Shown in pieces: positions 29,967 through 38,583 of a DNA stretch of 64,000 bases. Below the pieces are notes generated by a model, which saw only the letters and a program-made list of their open reading frames with translations, made no database searches and was not told where the DNA came from. How positions within the stretch are numbered: position 1 is the stretch's first letter; each line of letters opens with the position of its first letter. The translations under genes were made by a program, and so were the position numbers. The DNA lies in NCBI GenBank assembly GCA_947499955.1, contig CANMQI010000003.1, forward strand, positions 450,604-514,603, read 5' to 3'. Source of the stretch: an uncultured Granulosicoccus sp. (GTDB lineage: Bacteria; Pseudomonadota; Gammaproteobacteria; Granulosicoccales; Granulosicoccaceae).

Positions 29967-31322
29967 CTAGCTGACTACGACACTACCACCGGTGACGCCG
30001 GTGCTCGAAGACGCCTGCTCCTTCACCCGTCCGAAGATGGAGACGAAGAAGATCACCGCCGATATGGCCACAACCACACCCGTACCCAGACGCATGATGT
30101 AGAACAATTGCAGCTGGTCCTGCACTTCCATGTAGTGCATGCCCATTACGCGTTGCAAATGAGTCTGCACGACTCCTGCGAAGGTCAGGGTAAAGGTCAT
30201 GAAGCACATGCCCGAAACCATCAACCAGAAACTCCACATGTTCAGGATCTGGTTATAAGGCTGAACCCTGCGCAACTGAGGCATCGCGTAGGTGATGACC
30301 GCCAGAATCATCATGACGTAGGCACCAAAGAAGGCCAGATGCCCGTGAGCTGCCGTGACCTGAGTACCGTGCGAGTAGTAGTTGACGAAAGAGAGTGTGT
30401 GCATGAAGCCCCATACCCCTGCCCCGAAGAACGCAACGGTTGCACTACCCAGGGTCCACAACATGGCGCTCTTGTTGGGATGGTTGCGACGCCCTTTCCA
30501 GAACATGAAGAAAGCGAACATCACCATGGCAAAGAATGGCAGTACTTCGAGTGTGGAGAAGATGCTGGACAATGGTTGCCAGTAGCCGGGAGCACCAATC
30601 CAGTAATAATGATGTCCGGTACCCAGCAAGCCAGAGAACAGTGCCAGGCCGACAATGACGTAGAGCCACTTTTCAATCACTTCACGGTCGACTCCGGTCA
30701 GTTTGATCAGCAGATAGGCCAACAGGGATGCCATGATCAATTCCCAGACACCTTCCACCCATAGATGAACCACCCACCACCAGTACAGTTTGTCGACCGC
30801 AAGATTACTCGGGTTGACAAAGGCAAACAGCCAGAACACCGCCGCCAGCCACAACCCCAGCATCAGTACGATATTGATCGCGGTCTTGCGCCCTTTCAGC
30901 AGCGTGATACTGGTGTTGTACAGAAACATCAGGAAGGAGACGGTAATCAGAATCTTGGCCCACAGTGGCTGCTCCAGAAACTCTCTGCCTTCGTGAATAC
31001 CGAGCTGGTAGCTCAGCAGTGAGCCTGCACCTGCCACCGCAAAGATAGCCAACTGTATGTAGGCGATCATGGGGCTGTGAATTTCCTGTTCCGCCTCTTC
31101 AGGCAGCAAATAGTAGGTACAGCCCATGAAGCCCAGCAGCAGCCATACCACCAACAGATTGGTATGGCTCATTCGCATGATATGGAAAGGCATGGCCTCC
31201 GACAGGAATTCCGGCATGACGTAGACCGTCGCTGCCATGATCCCGAACACTATCTGCAAGGCAAACAGTGCCATTGCAAGCGCAAAAAAGGGGTAGGCCA
31301 CCCATTGTGTTTCATATTTCAT
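29967..31322 (-). CDS. norB: NorB, nitric oxide reductase catalytic subunit (cNOR)
   Basis: Inner-membrane heme-copper oxidase-like enzyme reducing two nitric oxide to nitrous oxide. The 451-residue protein has twelve hydrophobic helices. Diagnostic blocks include FHIMRMSHTNLLVVWLLLGF (low-spin heme ligand), VVHLWVEGVWELI (His and Glu of the non-heme FeB site), GTGHHYYWIG (further FeB histidines) and TQVTAAHGHLAFFGAYVMMI (heme ligands). The length and the missing N-terminal extension indicate the cytochrome c-dependent form, in agreement with norC next to it. Confidence 0.97.
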   Translation of the reverse strand: MKYETQWVAYPFFALAMALFALQIVFGIMAATVYVMPEFLSEAMPFHIMRMSHTNLLVVWLLLGFMGCTYYLLPEEAEQEIHSPMIAYIQLAIFAVAGAGSLLSYQLGIHEGREFLEQPLWAKILITVSFLMFLYNTSITLLKGRKTAINIVLMLGLWLAAVFWLFAFVNPSNLAVDKLYWWWVVHLWVEGVWELIMASLLAYLLIKLTGVDREVIEKWLYVIVGLALFSGLLGTGHHYYWIGAPGYWQPLSSIFSTLEVLPFFAMVMFAFFMFWKGRRNHPNKSAMLWTLGSATVAFFGAGVWGFMHTLSFVNYYSHGTQVTAAHGHLAFFGAYVMMILAVITYAMPQLRRVQPYNQILNMWSFWLMVSGMCFMTFTLTFAGVVQTHLQRVMGMHYMEVQDQLQLFYIMRLGTGVVVAISAVIFFVSIFGRVKEQASSSTGVTGGSVVVS

Positions 31323-31384
31323 TGTTATAACTCTCTGCCAGTAGGGTTGTCAGGTGCAATGATGAAGACATGATGATGACTGCT

Positions 31385-31837
31385 TCAACCTGATGCACTT
31401 GGTGGCCAGCCCTGAGTATTGATGGAGTCTGTCCATTGCAGAAAATCAACCAGCGAATCCAGCTCTTCTTCGCTGAGATTGAACTGCGGCATGTTGCGTC
31501 GGCCTGGCACATTCAGCGGTTGAGCGCGAATCCAGGACTTGAGCCCTGCACGCGCACCGTCAGCGTTATCGCGTCCACCATAACGTGTCCAGACATTACC
31601 CAGCTCGGGGGCAAAATAGGCGCCCTCACCGAGAATGGTGTGACAGTTGATACAACTGTTCTCTTCCCAGACGTGCTTGCCTTGCTTGACCGACTCGGTC
31701 AGCGCCTCGGAGTTGGTTGACACGTTGACCATATACCAATGGGTATGCAAGGTCAGCCCCGCAAACAGAAGAAAAAAGAACAGCGAACCACCGTAAAAGA
31801 TATTACGTGCCGCCGATCTCGTGAGCACTTCGGACAT
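31385..31837 (-). CDS. norC: NorC, nitric oxide reductase cytochrome c subunit
   Basis: Membrane-anchored monoheme cytochrome c (150 residues) that feeds electrons to NorB. It has one N-terminal helix (IFYGGSLFFFLLFAGLTLHT), the heme motif CINCH (Cys62-His66) in HTILGEGAYFAPELGNVWTR, and a Met ligand in GRRNMPQFNLSEEELD. The start at 31837 is supported by GGGGAG 7 bases upstream; an in-frame extension to 31900 is unlikely. First gene of the leftward norC-norB-norQ-norD-small ORF operon. Confidence 0.96.
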   Translation of the reverse strand: MSEVLTRSAARNIFYGGSLFFFLLFAGLTLHTHWYMVNVSTNSEALTESVKQGKHVWEENSCINCHTILGEGAYFAPELGNVWTRYGGRDNADGARAGLKSWIRAQPLNVPGRRNMPQFNLSEEELDSLVDFLQWTDSINTQGWPPSASG

Positions 31838-32078
31838 TGGATTTCTCCCCGATTTTCGATTGGTAGATGTGAGATTTATCCGGATGAACCGGGAAGGCAC
31901 TTAAAGATGCATATAATATGACTCATTTAGGAGACACTGCAAGCTGTTTTTCTGATGTGGATCGTGGTTTCGATGTGGTCTTGTTCAGACAAGCATTGCG
32001 ACACGTACGTGCCATGCCTTGTCCAGTGCCAGACCTGCAGCACCGTCGCGCAGCTCTTGTTGACCACGCGTCTATCGA

Positions 32079-32120
32079 GTATGAGCGTGTCGAACGAATT
32101 TGACACTTGACTCATGTCAA
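32079..32120 (-). promoter_or_regulatory. FNR/DNR box and -10 for norC
   Basis: Dyad TTGACTCATGTCAA at 32107-32120 (TTGAC-N4-GTCAA). On the minus strand, 22 bp from the box, is CATACT (32079-32084; 4 of 6 to TATAAT). That spacing is what a class II FNR promoter needs (box centred near -41.5), predicting a start near 32072. Confidence 0.6.
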
Positions 32121-32157
32121 CCAGATGACCCTATAACCCGATAAACCGCGCTCATAC

Positions 32158-32171
32158 TTGATAAAGATCAA
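32158..32171. promoter_or_regulatory. Perfect FNR/DNR consensus box
   Basis: TTGATAAAGATCAA matches TTGAT-N4-ATCAA exactly. It lies 201 bp before the cytochrome c5 start codon on the right and 320 bp before norC on the left. An AT-rich stretch (32187-32197) to the right, or TATAGG (minus strand, 32130-32135) to the left, could be the -10, so direction is ambiguous. Confidence 0.8.
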
Positions 32172-32372
32172 CTGGATTGAGATAACGAAATAATTTCACT
32201 TCTCGCCGTTGCACCAGCTGTGTTAGACATCACGATGAGGCATTCGCCTGACGGATGCGCCAGTCACCATTCAACCGGGCAGATCACTACACGCGTAATC
32301 AGGATTCTTTCGCAGCTCACCCCACTCACCCAAGAAAATACAACCATGAAATACAACACTGGAGATAGATGA

Positions 32373-32681
32373 ATGAAAAACAGAATCAGGCTTGCTCTCA
32401 TCACGGCGCTCCTAATTCCACTGGGTAGCACCATGGCCAATGAAGACATTCAGGCAATCTACGATGGAAAATGCAGTGCTTGCCATATATCCGGTGTTGC
32501 AGGTGCTCCAAAGCTGGATGATGCGCAAGCCTGGGCACCCAGACTGGAAAAAGGACCCGAAGCTCTGTTGGCCTCAGTCACGAATGGCCTGGGTGCCATG
32601 CCTGCGATGGGTACGTGTAATGACTGCACCCCGGAGCAGCTGGCAGCGGTTATCGAACTGATGACCGCTGGAGTCAAGTAG
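32373..32681 (+). CDS. Cytochrome c5-family periplasmic protein
   Basis: Small periplasmic electron carrier, 102 residues including a signal peptide (LALITALLIPLGSTMA). The heme motif is CSACH (Cys34-His38), and MPAMGTCNDCTPEQLAAVIE holds the Met ligand plus a cysteine pair that forms a disulfide in cytochrome c5. GGAG is 8 bases before the ATG. Being divergent from norC and next to a perfect FNR box, it is a good candidate electron donor to NirS or NorCB, which is an inference. Confidence 0.87.
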   Translation: MKNRIRLALITALLIPLGSTMANEDIQAIYDGKCSACHISGVAGAPKLDDAQAWAPRLEKGPEALLASVTNGLGAMPAMGTCNDCTPEQLAAVIELMTAGVK

Positions 32682-32686
32682 TTCGA

Positions 32687-32734
32687 GACGATCGAGTCAG
32701 ATTGAAGAGATCTGACTTGATCGGACAGATCGTC
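32687..32734 (+). terminator. Hairpin after the cytochrome c5 gene
   Basis: AGTCAGAT (32695-32702), loop TGAAGAG, ATCTGACT (32710-32717), with outer pairing of ACGATC on the left and GATCGT on the right. No T-run follows, so it could act as a weak terminator or protect the mRNA end. Confidence 0.5.
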
Positions 32735-32794
32735 GACTCCCGCAATACTGCAGGGGAGCCAGATATCCGGATATGATTCAGTCTAAGGCCTGAC

Positions 32795-33196
32795 TTAAGG
32801 TCTGACGCGAAACTGTTCTTCGAAAAGCGCATGTTTGCGCTCCGTGGCCTCCGTGTTCGACGCAGAACTGATGGTGGTTTCGTATGCCTGCCAGTACAGC
32901 TGTCGAGCCAGTCGGTCCGCCCACGAAGTAACCTCCTCACGCCGATGGTTCAGACTATCTGTAGTACAGTACAGATGAAAGTAGCGTTCACCAGCCTTGA
33001 TCGTCAGCCTCCGGTAACTTTCGCCTACCTTCCTGGTGGCCCTTGTCTTCCGATGGGTTGTCGTAACTGATCGAAAATACCTTGGCTGACCAGCGGCATC
33101 TTGCGCAGGCCGGTTTCCTGCAGGCGCCCCTGTCAAGTCAGAGAGTGACCATCCCTGGTCCTTGAGTGTCCTGAAAGTTCGACAATTCCTTGTCAT
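32795..33196 (-). CDS. Hypothetical basic protein, family not recognised
   Basis: A 133-residue basic protein, soluble, without signal peptide or membrane segment. The middle (SYRRLTIKAGERYFHLYCTT) and the end (SWADRLARQLYWQAYETTIS) look like ordered alpha/beta sequence. I do not recognise a family. Support for reality: AGGAG 5 bases before the ATG at 33196 and a start region (MTRNCRTFRTLKDQGWSLSD) that reads like coding sequence. It is isolated between the cytochrome gene (convergent) and a palindrome-rich intergenic region. Confidence 0.45.
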   Translation of the reverse strand: MTRNCRTFRTLKDQGWSLSDLTGAPAGNRPAQDAAGQPRYFRSVTTTHRKTRATRKVGESYRRLTIKAGERYFHLYCTTDSLNHRREEVTSWADRLARQLYWQAYETTISSASNTEATERKHALFEEQFRVRP

Positions 33197-33632
33197 GATC
33201 ACTCCTGATCAACAAATCTGAATCAAACACACTGGTTCAGCTGAGAGTTACAACTTTACAGTGCCATGAAAGCCTCGACATAAGCCTGAATCACGCTGTG
33301 TTGATAGTGCCTGTGCCGTGCTTCGATGGGGTTAGTTGAACACAAGTAATTGCGTACGTATATACGTACTAGTCTGTACGCAAGCTGTAATAGAGTTCCC
33401 ACTTGCCACAATGACGTGTGATATCTGGCGTTTTCATGCCTGTTTTATCGCGATATCGGCCGATAGTCGGAAATGTTATTCGTTGCGCTGCATGATGGCC
33501 CGTATTACTGAAAAATTTCGCATCGAAGTACGTGGCATCTGCCGATGGTAAATACCTGACACGACGCTAATCAAAGAAGAGAATGGCAAAGTTTTCCAAT
33601 TCGTCATATTCGACCAACGCACAGGTCAGGCC
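33197..33632. other. Intergenic region with nested palindromes
   Basis: No convincing gene. Its main feature is the pair of overlapping inverted repeats at 33350-33383. The right half lies downstream of the CheB-CheR gene and shows no clear terminator. Confidence 0.5.
33350..33383. repeat. Nested inverted repeats
   Basis: A perfect 16-bp palindrome GTACGTATATACGTAC (33354-33369) lies inside a second inverted repeat, TTGCGTAC (33350-33357) and GTACGCAA (33376-33383), spaced by 18 bp. The two structures share the left arm and are mutually exclusive as cruciforms. They may be an operator for a dimeric regulator; the nearest downstream gene on the minus strand starts at 33196. Confidence 0.75.
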
Positions 33633-36600
33633 TCACGTGACATCCGGATCAAGCACTCCACACAACATGGCAATCTGACGCAGATCTGCCTGAGAATACG
33701 CGTGCATCTTCTTTTTGATACGCCGGCGGTGCGTATCAATGGTCCGTGGACTGATGCCCAGTTTTTCGCCGATCTGTCGACTGGAGGCGTTGGCAGATCC
33801 TTCGACCAGCATCACCAGTATTTCACGTTCCCTTGCGGTCAATTTCGCGTATCTGGCTTTGGCCTGCCTCGCCTCCGCTGCTGCCATATGCTCGCGAGCA
33901 GCATCCGCCATCTTCCGTTCCGCCATATCACGTTCGGTCGTTGAAATGGCATAAGGGGCATTCACTTCATCGTACATGGCCGAGGCGGTCACCCAGACTT
34001 CGACTGATCGCCCATCCTTGGCGACCCGCGTGTCTTCATAGGGCGCGACTAGTTCGCCGTTCAGGAGACGCTTTGTAATACCAGGCAACCGCCGTCGTGA
34101 TTCCTCCGGCATGATGTCCAGAAGGTTCAGCGTTCTTGCTTCCATTTCCTCATACCCATACATGCGGGAAGCCCCCCGATTCCACTCCAGAATCTGCCCG
34201 TCCAGATCACGAACAATGATGGCGTCGTAGGAATCGCGAACCACTGAGGCCAACCGACTTAGCACCCTTTTCGACTCCAGCCGTTCGGTTTCTTCATTGA
34301 AAGAAATAATCAAACCGTGCTCGTTCGGTCTCTCCACTGTCTGTATACGAACCAGAAAAATGCGGTTCCCGAGTTCAAGCTCGCGTTCGATCTTTCGGCC
34401 AGTCTTGATGACCTCCTTTATTTCCGTTGACAACAGTGTCAGATCAATCGCACCACCCACGGTCGCCACCGGCCGACCGATGCTGGTCGGAAGCAGATCC
34501 GCGATCTCTTTTGCCCCTGCTGAATAGCGTGTCACCCGGGTATACTGATCGAGTACGATAATCGCCGTGGTGACAGTGTTGAGGATACTTTCGAGGTCAG
34601 TGTTTGCACACACCAGCTCCTTGCTCTTCGTGCCTAGTTCCTCATTGACAGTCTGCAGCTCTTCGTTGGTCGATTGAAGCTCTTCGTTGGTGGACTGAAA
34701 TTCCTCGTTTGCTGACTGCAGCTCTTCGCTTGTCGACTGCAGCTCTTCGTTCGTTGCCTGCAGTTCTTCATTCGCCACTTCCAGGTCTTCGATGTTTGTC
34801 TGTAGATGCTCGCGCGTGGCTGTCAGCTCCTGTTCAAGCTCGCGTAGACGCAGATCGGTTGCTTCGGCGACCGCCCCCTGAGTCGCCGTGACTGACTGAT
34901 CCGGTCGAGGTCGGGCTTCAAACAGAACTACCGTCTCTTGCAGGGTATCCTCTTTCGTATTCCCCGGAATGTCTACCGGCATGGCTATCAGGGTGATCTG
35001 GGAGTCACCTGTCGAGTCCTTGAAATCGATCGGATTGCTCCGAACAAGACACTGCTCCCGCCGGGATTTCTGCAGGATCAGTCGCAGATCCAGACGCAAG
35101 GGTGGGGCCGCCATCTCCAGCAGGCCTGTGTTGACGATACCGCTGGGCAAGGCCAGAAAGCGTTTCAGATCGCCATGGATGTACACCACCTCATAGCGCT
35201 CATCCACCAGAACACCCGGAGGCGAATACAATTTGAATATGGTGTCACGCGCGCGCGCATCAGGCGAACGGGTATCGGAGACTTCAGTACCCGCCGGGCG
35301 AACCACCTGCTTCTGCAGGCGGTTCGCAATCAGCGGACGAGGAACGGTGCTGACCTTGCGAAGATAGAGCCTGGCACTGGCATTGACGGGTGCAAACAGA
35401 TCATTCTGTTGGCCTATTCCTTCCGAGATACCCAGCAACAGGTACCCCCCCGGGTTCAGACTGTAATGAAACATGGAAAGCAAACGCTCCTGCGTCTGTC
35501 GTCTGAAATAGATCAGCACATTACGGCAGCTGATCAGATCGAGCCTGCTGAAAGGTGGATCCTGCAGCAGATCATGATCAGCGAATACGACCATGTCACG
35601 GACGAGTGGACAGACCCGGAAAGTGCCATCGAGGTCCTCGAAGTAGTTTTTCTGAATATCTGCTGGAATACTGCTTGCCAGGCTTTTCAGATAGATGCTC
35701 TTGCGTGCGTGAGCAATGGCACTTTCATCCACATCGGTTGCGTAGATCTGCACCTTGACCCTGCCCAGCCGCGGACCCAGTGTGTCGGCCACCAGCGCGG
35801 CAATCGAGAATGCTTCCTCGCCGGTAGCGCAGCCGGGCACCCAGATTCGCACCGCATCATCGCGCTCCTTCTTCGACACGATGACTTTCAGTGCAGTGTG
35901 CAGTGCTTCAAAAGCTCTCTCGTCGCGAAAGAAACCGGTAACCGAGATCTGGACTTCCTTGAGGAAGATATCCGCTTCCGTATTGGAGTCTTCAACAAAG
36001 GCGATATAGTCCTCGAGGCTTTTCGCCTTGTTGACGACCATGCGTCGTTCAATGCGACGCCGCAGCATCGATTCCTTGTACTGCTCGAATGCGAACCCGG
36101 TCTTGCGTCGAAAAAGTTGCAGCAATATGTTGAACGCATCCGCGCCGGGGGGGATCAGTGAAGCCCCTTTTCTCTTGCCGGATGTCCACTCGATCAACTG
36201 GCGCAGCTCATCTCCCAATCGGGCTGCCGGTGCAACGACATCAGCCAGTCTGGCTTCGAAAACGGCAGCAGGCATTCCCGGGTACTCCGCATCGGCCGGG
36301 TCCTGCACCAGTACCAGTCCTTCTGCCGCCTTTATCTGATGTGCCCCCTGGCAACCGTCCGAGCCTGTGCCGGAGAGTACGATGCCGACAGATGCACGGC
36401 CGAACGATGTGGCCAGTGATGCGAATAGTGCATCAACCGAATGGCGAGGCCCCTTGTGGTCGACGTCAGTGAAACGCAATTGATTGTCAACGACAGTGCA
36501 GTCCTTGTCAGAGGGTGTGATGTACAGATGATCAGGCAGCAAGGACACGTCATCCGTCGGCATTTCAACGCGAAGCGATGAAAATTTGGACAGGATCTGA

Positions 36601-36773
36601 TTGAGTGTACTGGGAAACTCCGGATCCATATGTTGCACCACCACATAGGCAAATCCGGATTCCACAGGCAAATGCGGCAGCAAGGCCTTGAATGCTGACA
36701 GCCCACCCGCAGATGCACCGATACCAACAACGGAAATCGGTTTTTGGATGGGTTCTCTGGATTTGCTTGGCAT
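33633..36773 (-). CDS. CheB-CheR-coiled coil-PAS-PAS protein with C-terminal LuxR-type HTH
   Basis: A 1046-residue hybrid. (1) CheB methylesterase domain, about 12-185, with the triad Ser21 (GASAGG), His48 (VVQHMD) and Asp139 (SGTGSDG); there is no receiver domain before it. (2) CheR methyltransferase, about 205-475, with SAM site VPGCATGEEAFSIA and DLISCRNVLIYF. (3) A ligand/linker region. (4) A coiled coil, about 640-730, of NEELQST-type heptads. (5) Two PAS domains, about 735-835 and 845-955. (6) A C-terminal LuxR-type HTH, about 975-1035 (LTAREREILVMLVEGSANAS, IGEKLGISPRTIDTHRRRIK). CheB-CheR-PAS proteins usually end in a histidine kinase; here a DNA-binding domain takes its place. No strong ribosome binding site is visible. 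No chemotaxis genes adjoin it. Confidence 0.9.
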   Translation of the reverse strand: MPSKSREPIQKPISVVGIGASAGGLSAFKALLPHLPVESGFAYVVVQHMDPEFPSTLNQILSKFSSLRVEMPTDDVSLLPDHLYITPSDKDCTVVDNQLRFTDVDHKGPRHSVDALFASLATSFGRASVGIVLSGTGSDGCQGAHQIKAAEGLVLVQDPADAEYPGMPAAVFEARLADVVAPAARLGDELRQLIEWTSGKRKGASLIPPGADAFNILLQLFRRKTGFAFEQYKESMLRRRIERRMVVNKAKSLEDYIAFVEDSNTEADIFLKEVQISVTGFFRDERAFEALHTALKVIVSKKERDDAVRIWVPGCATGEEAFSIAALVADTLGPRLGRVKVQIYATDVDESAIAHARKSIYLKSLASSIPADIQKNYFEDLDGTFRVCPLVRDMVVFADHDLLQDPPFSRLDLISCRNVLIYFRRQTQERLLSMFHYSLNPGGYLLLGISEGIGQQNDLFAPVNASARLYLRKVSTVPRPLIANRLQKQVVRPAGTEVSDTRSPDARARDTIFKLYSPPGVLVDERYEVVYIHGDLKRFLALPSGIVNTGLLEMAAPPLRLDLRLILQKSRREQCLVRSNPIDFKDSTGDSQITLIAMPVDIPGNTKEDTLQETVVLFEARPRPDQSVTATQGAVAEATDLRLRELEQELTATREHLQTNIEDLEVANEELQATNEELQSTSEELQSANEEFQSTNEELQSTNEELQTVNEELGTKSKELVCANTDLESILNTVTTAIIVLDQYTRVTRYSAGAKEIADLLPTSIGRPVATVGGAIDLTLLSTEIKEVIKTGRKIERELELGNRIFLVRIQTVERPNEHGLIISFNEETERLESKRVLSRLASVVRDSYDAIIVRDLDGQILEWNRGASRMYGYEEMEARTLNLLDIMPEESRRRLPGITKRLLNGELVAPYEDTRVAKDGRSVEVWVTASAMYDEVNAPYAISTTERDMAERKMADAAREHMAAAEARQAKARYAKLTAREREILVMLVEGSANASSRQIGEKLGISPRTIDTHRRRIKKKMHAYSQADLRQIAMLCGVLDPDVT
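34637..34776. repeat. 21-bp near-repeats encoding a coiled coil
   Basis: About seven degenerate 21-bp units encode NEELQST-like heptads in the CheB-CheR protein. They are protein-driven repeats, not a DNA element. Confidence 0.85.
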
Positions 36774-37125
36774 GGTCGAAATATTATCACGTCAGGACCC
36801 GGCAACATCGCATCGTATCGCTTCCGCACGTGGGGAATGATAGTGTGGCCCAGACTGCTGATGGCTTATTCATCGGCGGCAATTGCACGCATGAAACAGC
36901 CTGATTTCACACTGGTGAGTTCGTTCTTGACCGGGTCGTCCGAACCGCCGGCAAATTCATCCTCATTGCCCTTCGGGTATGGTGCCTTCAAAGTCACCAT
37001 ACGCCAGCGGGTGCTCCTCGATGCGCACCGCGAGCCGTTTGTCAGCGGAATCCAGGCTGGGCCCCTGGACAGGTTCTTCTCCATGGCTGCCTTGCTGTGA
37101 CACCCCTTGTCTCAACCACGCAGTG
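36774..37125. other. Intergenic region containing a ligD remnant
   Basis: No intact gene. The part at 36963-37070 encodes a recognisable piece of the LigD 3'-phosphoesterase domain; the rest shows no similarity I can recognise. A 72-codon frame (36866-37084, minus) overlaps it in another phase and is probably spurious. Confidence 0.5.
36963..37070 (-). pseudogene. Remnant of LigD 3'-phosphoesterase domain
   Basis: Translating the minus strand from 37070 gives [20 protein letters not shown] followed by [15 protein letters not shown] and a stop. This closely matches the conserved core of the 3'-phosphoesterase domain of multifunctional DNA ligase D (KGPSLDPxDKRLAVxVEDHP, then [12 protein letters not shown]). 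LigD normally continues with YGAGTV and has catalytic histidines on both sides; neither flank is recognisable here and there is no start codon or ribosome binding site. It is therefore a fossil fragment of a non-homologous end-joining ligase gene. Identification is by motif memory only. Confidence 0.62.
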
Positions 37126-38472
37126 TCACGCCACACTTTGCAGGAACGCGAAAAAACGACGATCGTTGCTTCTACTCCAATTGACTCTCATGCACGGTCG
37201 CAGCGATGAGTCGCCAGTGGAAAACAAGGTGCCTGGCGCGAGAAATATGCCTTGCTCGGCAGCGCGACTGGCGACCTCCAGGTCATCACAATGCTCTGGT
37301 AGATAGACCAATCCGTACAGTCCATTATCCGGTGGAGCAAACAGCTCCATCTTCAGCGTGTTCAAGGAGGCCAGTGTTGCCTCCCGTTCCCTGGCCAGGC
37401 GTCGTGCCAGAGCGTTTCGAATTCGTTCGTAGCGGCGCGACAATATTGTCTCTGCAATCAGCTCCTCGGTATGGCTGGAACTATTGACGATCAGTATCAT
37501 CTTCAGCTCCGCCAGACTGGATGCCAGGTCCTGCTCGGCAATGATATACCCGGAGCGGTAGATCGGAGACAGCGTCTTCGAATAGGTTCCCACCTGAATG
37601 ACACGGCGAAACTGATCCAGCTGTGCCAGACGAGTGCCATTGACGCCGGGCAAATCGATGAACGGGTCATCATCGACTACAAGCATCTCGTACCGTTCGG
37701 CAATCTGCAGCACGGCATGGGCGCTGGGCAGACTCATCGAACAGCCCGTGGGGTTCTGCACCAATGACTGCGTGAAGAACAGCGCGGGCCGATGGGTCTG
37801 CACCGCCTCTTCCAACGCCTGAATGTCCGGCCCGGTCGGGGTGCGAGGAATTCCCACCACTTTGACGTCGGCCAGTTTGAGTTTTGCGAACAGCGGGTAA
37901 TAGCCCGGGTCATCCGCCAACACCGTATCACCCGCCCGCAGGAAACGTCTGATCAGCAGATCCAGCGCATGGTTGGCGCCGAAGGTGGTGACCACCTGAC
38001 TGGCATCGACCTGTATCCCTGCCTGAGCGTGAGCTGTGACAATGCAGTTGCGCAGCTCCAGCAACCCCTGACGGTTTCCATAACCCGAATCGTGCAGTTG
38101 CCGCGTCCCGGCACCTGCCATGGTGTGTTTACTCGTCCAGCTGGCTGGCGGTCTGCCGTCACCGACCAATACCTGGTAGGAACGATCCAGCTGGGTATGC
38201 AACAACGAGACGATATCACTGGCCGCCTTGAGGTTCGGCAATTCCGACTTTCTCTGCCCGGTATCACTGACATGGAAACCGGCTCCCTGACGTGAGCTGA
38301 CAAGACCATGGGCCAGCAACCTGTCGTAGACGGTCACCATGATGTTCTTGGACACCCCGAAATGCTCCGATGCCTTTCGCAACGACATCAGGCGCGCGCC
38401 GCTCTCCAGGTCACCCTCCTCGATGCGTGATCTGATTTCCTGGAAAATTCGTTCGGTAGCTGTCACTTTCAT
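37126..38472 (-). CDS. MocR-type regulator (GntR HTH + aminotransferase fold)
   Basis: Transcription factor of 448 residues. The N-terminal GntR winged helix (about 1-70, with [20 protein letters not shown]) is fused to a fold-type I aminotransferase domain. The latter has NPTGCSMS, the aspartate-rich [12 protein letters not shown] and the PLP lysine in GTYSKTLSP (Lys299). MocR proteins use PLP plus a metabolite to switch promoters. It is divergent from the HMG-CoA reductase/TRAP operon, with an inverted repeat right at its start codon, so it probably controls that operon and itself. The effector is not known. Confidence 0.9.
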   Translation of the reverse strand: MKVTATERIFQEIRSRIEEGDLESGARLMSLRKASEHFGVSKNIMVTVYDRLLAHGLVSSRQGAGFHVSDTGQRKSELPNLKAASDIVSLLHTQLDRSYQVLVGDGRPPASWTSKHTMAGAGTRQLHDSGYGNRQGLLELRNCIVTAHAQAGIQVDASQVVTTFGANHALDLLIRRFLRAGDTVLADDPGYYPLFAKLKLADVKVVGIPRTPTGPDIQALEEAVQTHRPALFFTQSLVQNPTGCSMSLPSAHAVLQIAERYEMLVVDDDPFIDLPGVNGTRLAQLDQFRRVIQVGTYSKTLSPIYRSGYIIAEQDLASSLAELKMILIVNSSSHTEELIAETILSRRYERIRNALARRLAREREATLASLNTLKMELFAPPDNGLYGLVYLPEHCDDLEVASRAAEQGIFLAPGTLFSTGDSSLRPCMRVNWSRSNDRRFFAFLQSVA

Positions 38473-38529
38473 CCAACTGTACCTCTATTATTACTGGTAC
38501 AGCATGGGTATGATTTTTCCAACTGTACC
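38473..38529. promoter_or_regulatory. Candidate MocR operator sites
   Basis: CCAACTGTACC occurs as a perfect direct repeat at 38473-38483 and 38519-38529. CTGTACC (38477-38483) and GGTACAG (38496-38502) also form a perfect inverted repeat with a 12-bp spacer. All lie in the 111-bp gap between the divergent mocR and HMG-CoA reductase genes. Confidence 0.6.
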
Positions 38530-38583
38530 AATACACTTTCCACTCAGTTTGCCAGACTCGGCACTTCGAAGCGAGGAAGAACA

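Larger units (their letters stand above)
31838..32372. other. Divergent regulatory region between norC and cytochrome c5
   Basis: No gene is supported in this 535-bp stretch. It contains two FNR/DNR-type dyads 51 bp apart centre to centre (32107-32120 and 32158-32171), placed to serve both directions, and long leaders on both sides (about 235 nt towards norC). A TATAAT-like hexamer on the + strand at 31912-31917 has no clear -35 element. Confidence 0.6.

Noticed and set aside
31918..32115. Two overlapping 61-62-codon frames on opposite strands in the norC/cytochrome gap
   Set aside because: Neither has a ribosome binding site or protein-like sequence, and the region is better explained as regulatory DNA.
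33336..33551. 71-codon frame on the plus strand
   Set aside because: It runs through the nested palindromes, lacks a ribosome binding site and has no recognisable features.
36866..37084. 72-codon open frame on the minus strand
   Set aside because: It overlaps the LigD-like fragment in a different phase, and the LigD-like phase is the one with recognisable protein sequence.
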